From Gammaproteobacteria bacterium HGW-Gammaproteobacteria-11 (GTDB taxonomy: Bacteria; Pseudomonadota; Gammaproteobacteria; Pseudomonadales; Pseudomonadaceae): 64,000 bases of DNA. Both the position numbers and the translations under genes were made by a program. The stretch's first letter is position 1, and each line of letters begins with the position of its first letter. The stretch is taken from the NCBI GenBank assembly GCA_002840055.1, contig PGZJ01000003.1, positions 405,784 to 469,783 on the forward strand, written 5' to 3'. A model generated the notes under the pieces. That model was not told the DNA's origin. It searched no databases and worked only from the letters and a program-made list of their open reading frames with translations. Below, piece after piece: positions 43,409-55,752 of the stretch.

Positions 43409-43437
43409 GCGCACCAGCCTGCCCAGGGACAGGTCAG

Positions 43438-44916
43438 TTACTCGGCAGACTGCTCCGCCAGCGCCACGGCGCGGAACATGGCGCGGCGCTTGTTGATGGT
43501 TTCTTCCCACTCGAGTTCCGGTTGCGAGTCAGCCACAATGCCGGCGCCAGCCTGTACATGCAGTTCACCATCCTTGATGACCGCGGTGCGGATGGCAATC
43601 GCCGTATCCATGTTGCCATTCCACGCCCAGTAGCCCACGGCGCCGCCGTAGACACCGCGCTTGACCGGCTCGAGTTCGTCGATGATTTCCATGGCGCGAA
43701 TCTTGGGCGCACCCGACAAAGTACCCGCCGGTAGAATCGCGCGCAGGGCATCCATGGCGTTCAGGTCGCTACGCAGTTCACCCAGCACGTTGGATACGAT
43801 GTGCATGACATTGGAGTAGCGCTCGATCACCATCTTCTCGGTCACCTGCACCTGGCCGATCTCGGCCACGCGGCCGACATCATTGCGCCCCAGATCGATC
43901 AGCATCAGGTGCTCGGCCAGTTCCTTGGCATCGGACAGCAGATCCTTTTCCAGCGCCAGGTCGGCCTCGTGCGTGGCACCACGCGGGCGCGTCCCGGCAA
44001 TCGGCCGTACGGTCACTTCGCCATCTTCCACGCGCACCAGCACCTCGGGTGAACTACCGACCACATGGAAGTCGCCAAAGTTGAAGAAGTACATGTAGGG
44101 CGTCGGGTTCTGGCTGCGCAGGGCACGGTACAGATCGATGGGCGCGGCCTTGAAGTCGATGCTCATGCGCTGCGACAGCACCACCTGCATGCAGTCACCG
44201 GCAAAGATGTACTCCTTGACACGACTGACGGCCTGTTCGAAGTCCTGCCGGGTAAAGCTGGCGCGGTAATCCATGTCGCGGTCCGGCGGGTTGTCCAGTG
44301 ACAGTACCTTGCTTTGTGCCAGTGGCTGACGCAAGCGTGCCAGCAAGGCATCCAGGCGGGCATGACCGACCTGGTAGGCATCCGGATCGGCCGGATCGGC
44401 CAGGACCATGGCGTGCAGTTTGCCCGCCAGATTGTCGAATACCACGACCTCATCGGAGACCATCAGCAGGATATCCGGACTACCCAAGGGATCGGGGTGC
44501 GGGCTGTGGGCCAGGCGCTGTTCGACATAGCGCACGCTGTCGTAGCCGAAATAACCGACCAGTCCGCCATTGAAACGCGGCAGGCCGGAAATCGTCGGTA
44601 CGCGGTAACGCGCCTTGAATACTTCAACAAAGGCCAGCGGGTCGGCGCACTCATGTCGCTCGGTTTCCACACCGTTGACCAGCACCAGTGCGGTATGGCC
44701 GTAGACCCGCAGTACGGTGCTGGCCGGCAGACCGATGATCGAGTAGCGACCCCACTTCTCGCCGCCCTGCACCGACTCAAGCAGGTATGAATAGGGCGCA
44801 TCAGCCAGTTTCAGATAGGTCGACAGGGGGGTATCAAGGTCAGCCAGTACCTCGCGCACCAAAGGTACGCGGTTGTAGCCTTGGGCGGCCAGGCTGGAAA
44901 AGTCATCTAGGGTCAT
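43438..44916 (-). CDS. trpE: Anthranilate synthase component I
   Basis: Converts chorismate to anthranilate with TrpG. 492 residues, with the N-terminal feedback region ([33 protein letters not shown], including the L-L-E-S element of the Trp pocket) and catalytic motifs [49 protein letters not shown] and [22 protein letters not shown]. The ATG at 44916 has GAGG 8 nt upstream; 44928 is an alternative. It is preceded by a leader peptide and hairpin, and lies downstream of rpe-gph as in other pseudomonads. Confidence 0.98.
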   Translation of the reverse strand: MTLDDFSSLAAQGYNRVPLVREVLADLDTPLSTYLKLADAPYSYLLESVQGGEKWGRYSIIGLPASTVLRVYGHTALVLVNGVETERHECADPLAFVEVFKARYRVPTISGLPRFNGGLVGYFGYDSVRYVEQRLAHSPHPDPLGSPDILLMVSDEVVVFDNLAGKLHAMVLADPADPDAYQVGHARLDALLARLRQPLAQSKVLSLDNPPDRDMDYRASFTRQDFEQAVSRVKEYIFAGDCMQVVLSQRMSIDFKAAPIDLYRALRSQNPTPYMYFFNFGDFHVVGSSPEVLVRVEDGEVTVRPIAGTRPRGATHEADLALEKDLLSDAKELAEHLMLIDLGRNDVGRVAEIGQVQVTEKMVIERYSNVMHIVSNVLGELRSDLNAMDALRAILPAGTLSGAPKIRAMEIIDELEPVKRGVYGGAVGYWAWNGNMDTAIAIRTAVIKDGELHVQAGAGIVADSQPELEWEETINKRRAMFRAVALAEQSAE

Positions 44917-44942
44917 GATCAGCCTCATGGGGCGGGTAATTG

Positions 44943-44985
44943 TCAGACAAACTCAGAAGGCCCGCACACAGTGCAGGCAGGGAAT
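44943..44985 (-). terminator. Attenuator hairpin in the trpE leader
   Basis: On the minus strand GCCTGCAC pairs with GTGCGGGC (44971-44978 with 44960-44967) around a 3-nt loop, and a T-rich but interrupted tract (CTTCTGAGTTTGTCTG) follows. It begins 9 bp after the trpL stop codon, the layout of a transcription attenuator. Confidence 0.72.
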
Positions 44986-44986
44986 A

Positions 44987-45031
44987 TCAGGTGCGCCAAC
45001 GCCAGCGGGCTAGCGCCTTGATTACTCTCAT
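44987..45031 (-). CDS. trpL: trp leader peptide (14 aa, W-R-W)
   Basis: The frame reads MRVIKALARWRWRT and stops. It carries two Trp codons separated by one Arg, just before a terminator-like hairpin and 71 bp before trpE. Ribosome stalling at the Trp codons when charged tRNA-Trp is scarce would favour the antiterminated fold. The Shine-Dalgarno is weak. Too short for routine gene calling; identified from context. Confidence 0.75.
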   Translation of the reverse strand: MRVIKALARWRWRT

Positions 45032-45093
45032 GAGTTTGCGGTTGCTGACAAACACGGCTGATCCGTCTTAACGGCTTGAACAAGGCTGAAAGA

Positions 45094-45774
45094 CTATATG
45101 AGCGCGTCCAGTGAATCAACCAGCAAATCCGGGTTTTCCAGCGCTACCGGGCGGCCGTGGTTGTAGCCATAGCTGACCGCGACCACTTTTACCCCAGCCG
45201 CACGAGCGGCCTGGATATCATTGCGTGAATCGCCGATAAACAGGGTGGCGTGCGGTGGAACGGCGGCAGCCGACATGATCCAGTTCAGCGGCGCCGGGTC
45301 GGGTTTCTGTAGCGGCAGGCTGTCGCCACCCAGACACCAGTTGAAATAGCCATCAAGCTGCTTTTCCGCCAGCAGGGCATCAACGAAACGCATGGGCTTG
45401 TTGGTTGCCAGCGCCAGCAGCACACCGCGCGCTCGCAACGCCTGCAACAGATCAATGACACCGGGGTAAACACGGCTCAGGCTGTGTTCTCCGGCATAGG
45501 CTACCAGGAAGCGCTGCAGCGCTTCGGCGGCCAGCGCATCGTCCACCGCCGCATGCTCGGTTGACCCAGCCAGCGCCCGGCGCAGCAACACCGCCGCGCC
45601 ATTACCGACCCAGTCACGTACCCGCTCAACACCCGCTGCGGGGCGCCCCATGGCCAGCAAGGTGCTGTCCACGGCGGCAGCCAGATCCGGCACCGAATCC
45701 AGCAGGGTGCCGTCCAGGTCAAAGATCACCAGCCGTGGCCAGTCTCCGTCGAACAGCCTGCTGAGCAGGTCCAC
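45094..45774 (-). CDS. gph: Phosphoglycolate phosphatase
   Basis: HAD-superfamily phosphatase that removes 2-phosphoglycolate. 226 residues, with motif I FDLDGTLLDSVPD (near residue 18), a helical cap, motif II LATNK and motif III with FIGDSRNDIQAARAAG near residue 178. The start codon is GTG at 45774, 2 bp after the rpe stop, so it is in an rpe-gph unit. trpE follows on the same strand after its own leader region. Confidence 0.95.
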   Translation of the reverse strand: MDLLSRLFDGDWPRLVIFDLDGTLLDSVPDLAAAVDSTLLAMGRPAAGVERVRDWVGNGAAVLLRRALAGSTEHAAVDDALAAEALQRFLVAYAGEHSLSRVYPGVIDLLQALRARGVLLALATNKPMRFVDALLAEKQLDGYFNWCLGGDSLPLQKPDPAPLNWIMSAAAVPPHATLFIGDSRNDIQAARAAGVKVVAVSYGYNHGRPVALENPDLLVDSLDALI

Positions 45775-45776
45775 GC

Positions 45777-46451
45777 TCAGCGGGCGACCTGGGCCAGCTC
45801 GCTGCGCATGGTATCGATCACCGCCTTGTAATCCGGCTTGTTGAAGATCGCCGAACCGGCGACGAAGGTGTCGGCACCCGCCTCGGCAATGGCACGGATG
45901 TTCTTTTCGCTGACGCCGCCGTCCACTTCCAGGCGGATATTGCGGCCGCTGGCGTCGATCAGCGCACGCGCCTCACGCAGCTTGTCGAGGGTGCCGGGAA
46001 TGAAGGCCTGACCACCGAAGCCTGGGTTGACGCTCATCAGCAGGATCATGTCGACCTTGTCCATCACGTACTTGAGGGCATCCAGCGAGGTCGCCGGGTT
46101 GAATACCAGCCCAGCCTTGGCGCCGCCATCCCGGATCAGTTGCAGGGAGCGGTCGATATGCTCGCTGGCCTCCGGGTGAAAGGTGATGTAGCTGGCCCCA
46201 GCCTCGAGAAAGTCGCCAATCAGACGATCCACCGGCTTGACCATCAGGTGTACGTCGATGGGTGCGGTCACACCGTACTTGCGCAATGCACTGCAGACCA
46301 TCGGCCCGATGGTCAGGTTGGGTACATAGTGGTTGTCCATGACATCGAAGTGCACAATGTCGGCACCGGCGGCCAGCACCCGATCAACATCCTCACCCAG
46401 GCGGGCAAAGTCAGCGGACAGAATCGACGGGGCAATAGCGTAATCGGGCAT
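45777..46451 (-). CDS. rpe: Ribulose-phosphate 3-epimerase
   Basis: Interconverts ribulose-5-phosphate and xylulose-5-phosphate. 224 residues, a TIM barrel with [53 protein letters not shown] and [12 protein letters not shown]. The metal-binding His and Asp residues of these motifs are intact. AGGTCC precedes ATG 46451. First gene of the rpe-gph pair. Confidence 0.98.
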   Translation of the reverse strand: MPDYAIAPSILSADFARLGEDVDRVLAAGADIVHFDVMDNHYVPNLTIGPMVCSALRKYGVTAPIDVHLMVKPVDRLIGDFLEAGASYITFHPEASEHIDRSLQLIRDGGAKAGLVFNPATSLDALKYVMDKVDMILLMSVNPGFGGQAFIPGTLDKLREARALIDASGRNIRLEVDGGVSEKNIRAIAEAGADTFVAGSAIFNKPDYKAVIDTMRSELAQVAR

Positions 46452-46551
46452 GGCGGACCTCTATGGACTGAAAACGGGACGCGCCTAGTCTACCTCAAGC
46501 AGGCCGATTCCGCCCTGTTATACTCAGTTCACAGTTCAAGGATAGGCGACC

Positions 46552-47418
46552 ATGCGAGCACGTCTTTTACTCAGTATCCTGTGCCTTGGCAGTGCTGTCG
46601 CGCTGGCCGAGACGCCTGCAGAAACCGGCAGCACGGGTAGCCCGTCACGCAGCCAGATGCAGGAACAGGGGCTGGAACGCCAGTTGCCGGGTCAGCAGCT
46701 GCGCAAACTGGATATCGACGGCCAGAGTTATCTGGGGCTGTTCATGCCCGGCGCCAGACCCGAACCCTTCGGTGGCGTGGTACTGATTGCCGACCGCAAT
46801 GAGCATGCCGATTGGCCGCAGCTGATTGGTCCGGCGCGTCGGCAACTGGCCGAAGCCGGTTGGCATACCCTGGCGATCGCCCTGCCCGAATCCTTGCCAG
46901 CCGTCCCGGTGACGGAGGACAGCTCGGCGGCGGACCCGGTCATCGATGGGAATGCCGAAGAGGACACAGACAGCCAAGCAACCGAGTCAGGCGTGCCCGC
47001 CGCGCGGCAGCGCATCAATGCGGCCGGGCTGATTCTGGATGCCGAAGGGGCTGAGGGACTGATCCTGGTTGGCCGTGGCGAGGGGGCCTACTGGGCACTG
47101 GAGGCGGCGATTCAGGCGGAGGACAAGCCGGTAGCGCTGATTCTGTTCGATGCGCGCAGCCCGGCCAGTGCTGAGCAATCCCTGCAAACCTTGCTATCGC
47201 AATGGGCAGAGCCGGTATACGAGGTCTTTTCCGAACAGTCTGATGTGGCTACCCAGCGGGCGCTGAATCACCGGCTGCAGTCCCGACGACTTGGACAGGC
47301 AGACTATCAACAGCTGATTTTGCCGCAGGCGGATTTCTCCGAGCTGGGCCAACAGATGCTGATCAAACGGCTGGAAGGTTGGCTGCAACGCCTGCCCCGG
47401 GATCAGCGAAACCCGTGA
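46552..47418 (+). CDS. DUF3530 family exported protein, alpha/beta-hydrolase-like
   Basis: 288 residues with a signal peptide (RARLLLSILCLGSAVALAETPA, cleavage near residue 20). The pattern of DUF3530 follows: SYLGLFMPGARPEPFGGVVLIADRNEHADWP, GWHTLAIALP and LILVGRGEGAYWALEAAI. The last is a nucleophile-elbow-like turn G-R-G-E-G where a hydrolase would have G-x-S-x-G, so catalysis by serine is not expected. An acidic insertion lies near residues 122-143. Widespread in Pseudomonas; function unknown. Its 3' end overlaps the convergent djlA-like gene by 16 bp. Confidence 0.87.
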   Translation: MRARLLLSILCLGSAVALAETPAETGSTGSPSRSQMQEQGLERQLPGQQLRKLDIDGQSYLGLFMPGARPEPFGGVVLIADRNEHADWPQLIGPARRQLAEAGWHTLAIALPESLPAVPVTEDSSAADPVIDGNAEEDTDSQATESGVPAARQRINAAGLILDAEGAEGLILVGRGEGAYWALEAAIQAEDKPVALILFDARSPASAEQSLQTLLSQWAEPVYEVFSEQSDVATQRALNHRLQSRRLGQADYQQLILPQADFSELGQQMLIKRLEGWLQRLPRDQRNP

Positions 47419-48200
47419 TGGCGGCGCAGGCGTTCGTAGGCATTCTGAATCGCCTGTATTTTTTCCCCGGCGTTATCCTGCGCCTGGGCAGTCGCACCAC
47501 GCGCGATCAGCTTGTCCGGGTGATGCAGGCTCAACTGCCGACGGTAGGCACGCTTGATCTGTTCCGGGCTGGCGTTCGGCTCCACGCCGAGTAGCGCCGC
47601 TGCCTCCTTGAGACTGTCACGGGCTTGCACCGGCGCCTTGGCACCCTGCCCGGCAGATTGATGACCGCGCTGGTGACGCTGGTGCATGCGCTGCTGCTCG
47701 GCCCGCCCGAGACCGGCAAAGCCCGACCATTCATCAAGCAACTGGCGCTCCTGGGCTGACAGCACACCATCGGCCAACGCCATGCGCCAGCAACAATCCA
47801 TGAACTCCGCGGCCCGTGCCGGCTCCCGGCGCAGATAGCCTTTCACTGCCCGATTCAACTGCAGATCCGAGGTCTTGCCCTGATTGAACCAGTGCATGGC
47901 TTGCAGGCGGGCGGGCTCATCCAGCCGATACTGCTGCATCAGGTCGCGGGCCAGTTGCAGATGTGCCGGCAACACCCGCCCGCCGGACTTGGCCAGTCGC
48001 CCCATGCACTGGAACAGCAGTTGCTCGAAGCTCTGTACCTGACCACCCAACTGCCCCAGTCGCTTGGGCAGATCAGACCAGCGCTGCAGACGCCAATGCC
48101 GATCCAGCGCCTGACCGAGAACGGCACCGAGAATGGCACCGGGCACTGCCGCCAAGGCGCCACCCAACAGAATGCCCACCAGGGTCACCGGCCAGAGCAT
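47403..48200 (-). CDS. djlA: DjlA-like J-domain co-chaperone with TerB region
   Basis: 265 residues: a glycine-rich N-terminal membrane segment (LVGILLGGALAAVPGAILGAVLG, residues 6-28), a TerB-like helical domain (about residues 50-165) and a C-terminal J domain with the H-P-D motif (LSLHHPDKLIARG, near residue 232). This is the DjlA layout, a membrane-bound DnaK partner. In P. aeruginosa a djlA gene also neighbours murU/amgK. A basic H/Q-rich linker (QRMHQRHQRGHQSAGQ) precedes the J domain. Confidence 0.92.
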   Translation of the reverse strand: MLWPVTLVGILLGGALAAVPGAILGAVLGQALDRHWRLQRWSDLPKRLGQLGGQVQSFEQLLFQCMGRLAKSGGRVLPAHLQLARDLMQQYRLDEPARLQAMHWFNQGKTSDLQLNRAVKGYLRREPARAAEFMDCCWRMALADGVLSAQERQLLDEWSGFAGLGRAEQQRMHQRHQRGHQSAGQGAKAPVQARDSLKEAAALLGVEPNASPEQIKRAYRRQLSLHHPDKLIARGATAQAQDNAGEKIQAIQNAYERLRRHHGFR

Positions 48201-48203
48201 GGA

Positions 48204-49888
<1,685 letters not shown>

Positions 49889-50032
49889 TCGCATCCTGTT
49901 CCGGTCGACGCTGGCTCTGGCGTCCTACAATGCTTTATTATCCATTATCTTGCTGATCACAGGCAGCATGCATATTGCATTCTCCTCATACAAGCATCGC
50001 GCGCACAGACTGGAAGCCCGGATAATTACATA

Positions 50033-52669
50033 ATGGCCAACCGCACTCCTCCGTTCCGCCCCCTATTTCCCATGTTGCTGGTTAGTGGCCTGCTGCTTGC
50101 GCAGCCCATGAGCAGTAATGCCAATAATCAGGTTGAATGCCGCGCCAGCAGCGACGGCCAAGGCTGGAGCTGTGCGCCGATTGGCGCGCCAGCCATGACG
50201 CCACCGCGGCCAGCACGCCCCGCTGCCGTTGTGCCGCCGCTGCCGGCTGAACCGGTAGCCAGCACAGCCGCACCAACAAGTAGCCGCGTGGCGCCCGCCC
50301 TGCATGAAATGGACTGGGTCCCACGCGAACAGCTCAGCGCAGAGCAGCAGGCCGCCATCGCGCCCTACTGCTCCGGCGCTTATATTGAGCCCCCGCGTGA
50401 AGGCCGGGACGACGAAACACCCTTTGCCGATCTGCCTGTCTATGCCTCGGCAGATGCCAGTCGTTTCGAGCAGGATACCCAGACCGGCACCCTGGAGGGT
50501 GATGTACTGCTGCGCCAGGGCCGTCTGCAGGCTCAGTCCAGCCGTGCCAGCTTTGATCAGAACAACAACCAGATCGTACTTGAGGGCAACGTCCGCCTGC
50601 GTGACCAGGGCGTTCTGGTGACTGGCGAACGCGCCAGCATGCAGATAGACAGTGGTGAAACCCGTATCGACCAGGTCAGTTATGTGGTGCACGATGCCCG
50701 CGCACGCGGCACTGCAACCAAATTGATGCGCCGCGATGATGCGGTGATCGTCATGACTGACGGCACCTATACCACCTGCGAACCAGGCCAGAATACCTGG
50801 GCCCTGCACAGTGATGATATCGAGCTGGACCGCGAGCGCGGCTGGGGTGAGGCCAAGCATGTGACTCTGCGGGTCAAGGATGTGCCGGTCTTCTACACGC
50901 CCTACCTGTATTTTCCGCTGGATGATCGCCGCCAGACCGGCCTGCTGCCCCCCACGCTGAGCAACTCGACCGACAACGGCACCGAGCTGGTGACGCCTTA
51001 TTACATTAACCTGGCCCCGAACTATGACGCCACACTGTACCCGCGTCTGATGAGCAAGCGCGGTCTGCAGATGGAAGGCGAATTCCGTTACCTGCTACCA
51101 GACCACGAGGGCACCGCCCGTGCCAGCTTCCTGGATGACAGCGAGTCTGGTGACAATCGCTGGCTGTACGGTCTTGAGCACACCGGCGGTCTGTCAGGCC
51201 GACTGTTGACTGAAGTTGACTACACCGACATCAGTGATCCGTTTTTCTTTCAGGATCTGAACAGCTCGCTCGACTCGCGTGGCGATACCTTCGTCAATCA
51301 GCGTGCTGCCATGACCTATCGCGGCGACGGCTGGCGCCTGCAGGCAGCACTGCATGCCTATGAGCTGGCTACCGTCACTGCCCTGACGCCCTATCAACGC
51401 CTGCCGCAACTGCGCCTGGACGGCGGCCACTGGCTGGCCGATTCCGGCTTCAAGATCGATTACCGTGGCGAGTACAGCTATTTCGACCGGAACCTGGAAA
51501 GCGGCTTCATCGACAGTGAAGATGGCGGCAGCGTACTCAAACCCGATGAAAATCTGGTGGGTCTGCAGCGCGCCACCGGCCACCGGATCAGCCTGAGCCC
51601 GGCTATCAGCTATCCCTGGCGCAACAGCTGGGCCTTTGTTACCCCCTCGGCGCGCGTACAGTCAGTGTTCTATGACCTGGACTTTGATGCCCGTAACGGT
51701 GACGGCTTTGATTACGACAACGCCGACACCAACCCATCGAGCACTATTCCGGTCGCCAGCCTGGACGCTGGCCTGTACTTTGATCGCGAAACCAGCTGGT
51801 TTGGTAACAGCCTGCGCCAGACCCTTGAACCACGGGCTTTCTACTTGAATGCGCCGTACGAGGATCAAAGCGATCAGCCACTGTTCGATACCAACGAGAA
51901 CACCTTCAGCTATAACGCGCTGTTCCGCGATGATCGCTTCAGCGGCAACGACCGTACCGGTGATGCCAACCAGTTGGCACTCGGTGTAACCACCCGGGCG
52001 TTTGAAAATAACGGCACCGAGCGCGCACGGGCCAGCCTGGGTCAGGTCTTCTACTTTGACGATCGCCGCGTGCAACTGCTCGACAATACCGGCGGCAATC
52101 GCGAAGACGGCACCAACTCGTCGTCGGCCTATGCCGGAGAGCTGATGTACCGCGTCAGCCAGGCCTGGCGCCTGCGTGCCGATGCCCTCTGGGACCCCAA
52201 GGACAACCGCAACGGCGCGGGCAGCCTGATGGCCAATTATCAGCCCTCACCGCGCAAGATCATCAATGCCGGTTACCGCTACCGCAACAACATCAACACC
52301 TTCGATTCGCTGAGTGGCAGCTTCCTGAGTGAGAATCAGCGTATCGACCAGTCCGATCTATCGGTGATCTGGCCGCTCAATCCACAGTGGAGCATGATTG
52401 GTCGCTGGCAACACGACTTCGCCGGGGATCGAACCCTTGAGGCCTTTGGCGGTCTGGAATATGACAGCTGCTGTTGGAAGCTGCGCTTTATCCACCGCTA
52501 CTGGGTGGATTACAACGAACGTGAATCCGTTGCCCGCGATACCGGCAACACCGGCATATTCCTGCAGGTTGTCCTGAAAGGCCTGGGTAACGTCACCGGC
52601 AACCGCGTCGAAAGCCTTCTAGATGAAGGCATCCCTGGTTACAGAGAGCGAGAGAATAATGGTTTCTAA
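50033..52669 (+). CDS. lptD: LPS-assembly outer-membrane protein LptD
   Basis: Outer-membrane translocon that, with LptE, inserts lipopolysaccharide into the outer leaflet. 878 residues: signal peptide to about residue 31, a proline/alanine-rich stretch (residues 50-90), the OstA/LptA-like jellyroll (VYASADASRFEQDTQTGTLEGDVLLRQGRLQA, near residue 138) and then a large beta-barrel. The conserved disulfide cysteines occur as an N-terminal pair (VECRASSDGQGWSC) and a C-terminal Cys-Cys (YDSCCWKLRF). Starts lptD-surA-pdxA-ksgA-apaG-apaH, a conserved operon; surA overlaps its end by 11 bp. Confidence 0.98.
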   Translation: MANRTPPFRPLFPMLLVSGLLLAQPMSSNANNQVECRASSDGQGWSCAPIGAPAMTPPRPARPAAVVPPLPAEPVASTAAPTSSRVAPALHEMDWVPREQLSAEQQAAIAPYCSGAYIEPPREGRDDETPFADLPVYASADASRFEQDTQTGTLEGDVLLRQGRLQAQSSRASFDQNNNQIVLEGNVRLRDQGVLVTGERASMQIDSGETRIDQVSYVVHDARARGTATKLMRRDDAVIVMTDGTYTTCEPGQNTWALHSDDIELDRERGWGEAKHVTLRVKDVPVFYTPYLYFPLDDRRQTGLLPPTLSNSTDNGTELVTPYYINLAPNYDATLYPRLMSKRGLQMEGEFRYLLPDHEGTARASFLDDSESGDNRWLYGLEHTGGLSGRLLTEVDYTDISDPFFFQDLNSSLDSRGDTFVNQRAAMTYRGDGWRLQAALHAYELATVTALTPYQRLPQLRLDGGHWLADSGFKIDYRGEYSYFDRNLESGFIDSEDGGSVLKPDENLVGLQRATGHRISLSPAISYPWRNSWAFVTPSARVQSVFYDLDFDARNGDGFDYDNADTNPSSTIPVASLDAGLYFDRETSWFGNSLRQTLEPRAFYLNAPYEDQSDQPLFDTNENTFSYNALFRDDRFSGNDRTGDANQLALGVTTRAFENNGTERARASLGQVFYFDDRRVQLLDNTGGNREDGTNSSSAYAGELMYRVSQAWRLRADALWDPKDNRNGAGSLMANYQPSPRKIINAGYRYRNNINTFDSLSGSFLSENQRIDQSDLSVIWPLNPQWSMIGRWQHDFAGDRTLEAFGGLEYDSCCWKLRFIHRYWVDYNERESVARDTGNTGIFLQVVLKGLGNVTGNRVESLLDEGIPGYRERENNGF

Positions 52670-53945
52670 GCTATACCCGGCAGTACTCGGCCTGTGTGCA
52701 GGCCTATTGTTCAACATGGCGCAAGCCCAGGTCGTACCGCTTGATCGCGTCGCCGCCATCGTCGACAACGATGTGGTCATGCTCAGCCAGGTCGAGCAGC
52801 GCATGGCCGCCGTGCGTCAACAGCTGGTTGAGCGTGGCGCCCAGTTGCCACCCGATGACATATTGCGCGAGCAGGTGCTGGATCGCCTGGTCGTAGAAAG
52901 CATTCAGTTGCAGATGGGTGATCGCGCCGGCATTCGCATTGATGATGCCAGCCTGAACCAGACCATGGCGCAACTGGCCGAGCGGAACGGTGTCAGCCTG
53001 GAGCAGTTCCGTGCCGCGCTTGAACGTGACGGTATCAGTTACAACCAGGCTCGTGAGCAGATTCGCCAGGAGATGATCATCAACCGGGTGCGTCAGCGCC
53101 GGGTAGCCGAACGCATCCAGGTCAGCGAGCAGGAAGTACGCAACTTCCTTAACTCCGAAGCCGGCCGCATAGAAACAGCCGCCGATTACCAATTGGCGAT
53201 GATTGTCCTGCCGGTGCCCGAAACCGCCACCCAGGAACAGGTCGCGCGTATCGCCGATACAGCGCAGGAGATCTATACCGAGCTACGTGGCGGCGCTGAC
53301 TTTACTTCCCTGGCCGTCAGCCGCTCCGGTGGCGATACTGCGCTGGAGGGTGGTGAGCTCGGCTGGCGCAAAGGTGCCCAGTTGCCTGGGCCTTTTGCCA
53401 ACGCCATTGCCGCGCTGGAGATAGGCGAGGTGACTGCCCCTATTCGCTCACCTGCGGGTTACCATATCCTCAAGCTGCAGGACAAACGTGGCGGTGATGG
53501 TCAGATGGTCGACGAATATCAGGTCCGTCACATCCTGATCAAACCCAGCGAAATCCGCAGCGAAGGTGAAGCGGCAGAATTGATGCAACGCATCTATGAG
53601 CGCATCGGCAACGGCGAGTCCTTCGCCACCCTGGCCCGTGCCGTGTCGGAAGATCCAGGCTCTGCCCTGAATGGCGGCTCGCTGAACTGGATCACACCCG
53701 ATGCCATGGTGCCCGAGTTCCGCGAGGTCATGCTGAGCTCACCGATGAATCAGGTTTCCCGTCCCTTCCAGTCCCAGTTCGGCTGGCATGTGCTTGAGGT
53801 TCAGGATAAGCGCACCGTCGACATGACCTCCGAAATGCGTGAGCAACAGGCGCGAAACCTGCTGCAGAATCGCAAGTTCGATGAAGAACTGCAGACCTGG
53901 CTGCTGGAAATTCGCGGCGACGCCTATGTCGAGATCAAGATCTAG
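52659..53945 (+). CDS. surA: Periplasmic chaperone and peptidyl-prolyl isomerase SurA
   Basis: Folds outer-membrane proteins, LptD among them. 428 residues from ATG 52659, which gives a proper signal peptide ending NMAQAQ; the ATG at 52623 lies too deep inside lptD. An N-terminal SurA domain ([24 protein letters not shown]) is followed by two parvulin PPIC domains, about residues 175-275 ([15 protein letters not shown]) and 285-385 ([29 protein letters not shown]). Its start overlaps lptD and its stop overlaps the pdxA start. Confidence 0.98.
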   Translation: MVSKLYPAVLGLCAGLLFNMAQAQVVPLDRVAAIVDNDVVMLSQVEQRMAAVRQQLVERGAQLPPDDILREQVLDRLVVESIQLQMGDRAGIRIDDASLNQTMAQLAERNGVSLEQFRAALERDGISYNQAREQIRQEMIINRVRQRRVAERIQVSEQEVRNFLNSEAGRIETAADYQLAMIVLPVPETATQEQVARIADTAQEIYTELRGGADFTSLAVSRSGGDTALEGGELGWRKGAQLPGPFANAIAALEIGEVTAPIRSPAGYHILKLQDKRGGDGQMVDEYQVRHILIKPSEIRSEGEAAELMQRIYERIGNGESFATLARAVSEDPGSALNGGSLNWITPDAMVPEFREVMLSSPMNQVSRPFQSQFGWHVLEVQDKRTVDMTSEMREQQARNLLQNRKFDEELQTWLLEIRGDAYVEIKI

Positions 53946-54937
53946 TGACCTGCCGTGCTATCGCCTTGACCGCCGGCGAGCCGGCGGGCATTGGCCCGGA
54001 CCTGTGCCTGATGCTGGCCAGTCAGCCCTGCGACCATCAGCGCGTGGTGATAGCCGACCCTGAGCTGCTCTACAGCCGGGCCAACCAGTTGGGGCTGACG
54101 GTTTCTCTCACCCCCTTTGACCCACAGTCCCCGCCCCAGCCACAGGCTGCCGGCGAGCTGAGCTTTCTGCCCCTGGCCCTCGCTGCCCCCTGTATTGCCG
54201 GCGAGCTGAACCCGAGCAATGCCGGCTATGTACTGGAGAGCCTGCGTCTGGCCGGCAACGGCTGCCTGCAAGGCCAGTTTGCCGCCGTGGTGACAGCGCC
54301 CGTGCACAAGGGCGTGATCAATGACGCCGGCGTGCCTTTCTCGGGGCATACCGAGTATTTTGCCGATCTGACCAACACCCCGCTGGTGGTCATGATGCTT
54401 GCCTGCCCGGGGCTGCGCGTGGCGCTGGCTACCACCCATCTGCCGTTGCGTGCGGTGGCCGATGCCATTAATGCACCACTGCTGGAGCAGGTGCTGACCA
54501 TCCTGCATGCCGACCTGCAGAACAAGTTCGGCATTCCTGCACCGCGTATTCTGGTCTGCGGCCTGAACCCGCATGCGGGTGAAGGCGGGCATATGGGCCA
54601 TGAAGAAATTGACGTGATTATTCCGGTATTGCAGCAGTTGCGCGCCCAGGGCATGCAGCTGGAAGGGCCACTGCCCGCCGATACGCTGTTCACCCCCAAA
54701 CACCTTGATCAGGCTGACGCGGTGCTGGCCATGTATCACGACCAGGGCCTGCCCGTGCTCAAGCACAAGGGCTTTGGCAATGCCGTGAATATCACCCTGG
54801 GTCTGCCGATCATTCGCACCTCGGTCGATCACGGTACCGCCCTGGATCTGGCCGGCACGGGTCGTGCCGATCCCGGCAGCCTGCGGGTTGCGCTGGACAC
54901 TGCCATCAGCATGATAAACGCCGGAGCGCGGACATGA
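53945..54937 (+). CDS. pdxA: 4-hydroxythreonine-4-phosphate dehydrogenase
   Basis: NAD-dependent step of pyridoxal phosphate synthesis. 330 residues with [13 protein letters not shown] at the start, the metal/substrate motif [22 protein letters not shown] (near residue 120), [14 protein letters not shown] and [11 protein letters not shown], which together supply the three metal-binding histidines. The GTG start at 53945 shares a base with the surA stop. Coupled to ksgA downstream by an ATGA overlap. Confidence 0.97.
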   Translation: MTCRAIALTAGEPAGIGPDLCLMLASQPCDHQRVVIADPELLYSRANQLGLTVSLTPFDPQSPPQPQAAGELSFLPLALAAPCIAGELNPSNAGYVLESLRLAGNGCLQGQFAAVVTAPVHKGVINDAGVPFSGHTEYFADLTNTPLVVMMLACPGLRVALATTHLPLRAVADAINAPLLEQVLTILHADLQNKFGIPAPRILVCGLNPHAGEGGHMGHEEIDVIIPVLQQLRAQGMQLEGPLPADTLFTPKHLDQADAVLAMYHDQGLPVLKHKGFGNAVNITLGLPIIRTSVDHGTALDLAGTGRADPGSLRVALDTAISMINAGART

Positions 54938-55749
54938 GTGACTTTGCCCCCCACCGGGCGCGCAAGCGCTTTGGTCAGAACTTCTTGCATGACGCAGGCG
55001 TGATCAATCGCATTCTGCGTGCGGTCAGCCCGCGCGAAGGCCAGCATCTGGTTGAAATTGGCCCCGGACAAGGCGCCATCACCGAGGGCCTGCTAAGCAG
55101 CGGTGCGCAACTCGATGTGGTTGAACTCGACCATGACCTGCATCCCCTGCTGCTGTCGCGCTTCGGTCACAGCCCGCTGTTCACCCTGCACAAGGGCGAC
55201 GCCCTGAAGTTTGATTTCCGACAGCTGGCGGTGAACGGCGAGAAGCTGCGCATTGTCGGCAACCTGCCCTACAACATTTCCACACCCTTGATGTTTCACC
55301 TGATCAGTCAGGCTGATTGCGTCGCCGACATGCATTTCATGCTGCAAAAGGAAGTCGTGCAGCGCCTGGCGGCCGGCGCCGGCATGAACCATTACGGCCG
55401 TCTGGGCATCATGGTGCAGTACCACTGCCAGGTAGAGCACCTGTTTGATGTGGCCCCGGGATCCTTCAGCCCGGCGCCCAAGGTTGACTCGGCGATTGTG
55501 CGACTGACGCCGCATGCCACCCTGCCGCACCCGGCAGATGATCCGGCCCTGCTTGAAGTGGTCGTGCGTGAAGCCTTCAACCAGCGCCGCAAGACCCTGC
55601 GTAATACCCTCAAGCCACTGCTGGACGCCGAGAGCATCGAAGCCGAAGGTCTGGACCCGACGCTGCGTCCCGAACAAGTCGACCTGGCCGGGTTTGTCCG
55701 TCTGGCCAACCGTCTGAAACGGCAAAAAGCCGCAGAAGAACAGGAATAA
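54934..55749 (+). CDS. ksgA: 16S rRNA dimethyladenosine transferase (A1518/A1519)
   Basis: Dimethylates two adjacent adenines in helix 45 of 16S rRNA. 271 residues with the family opening [14 protein letters not shown], the SAM-binding [12 protein letters not shown], catalytic N-L-P-Y-N-I-S (near residue 111) and the C-terminal [13 protein letters not shown]. Loss of this enzyme gives kasugamycin resistance. It lies in the conserved surA-pdxA-ksgA-apaG-apaH order. Confidence 0.98.
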   Translation: MSDFAPHRARKRFGQNFLHDAGVINRILRAVSPREGQHLVEIGPGQGAITEGLLSSGAQLDVVELDHDLHPLLLSRFGHSPLFTLHKGDALKFDFRQLAVNGEKLRIVGNLPYNISTPLMFHLISQADCVADMHFMLQKEVVQRLAAGAGMNHYGRLGIMVQYHCQVEHLFDVAPGSFSPAPKVDSAIVRLTPHATLPHPADDPALLEVVVREAFNQRRKTLRNTLKPLLDAESIEAEGLDPTLRPEQVDLAGFVRLANRLKRQKAAEEQE

Positions 55750-55752
55750 CAC

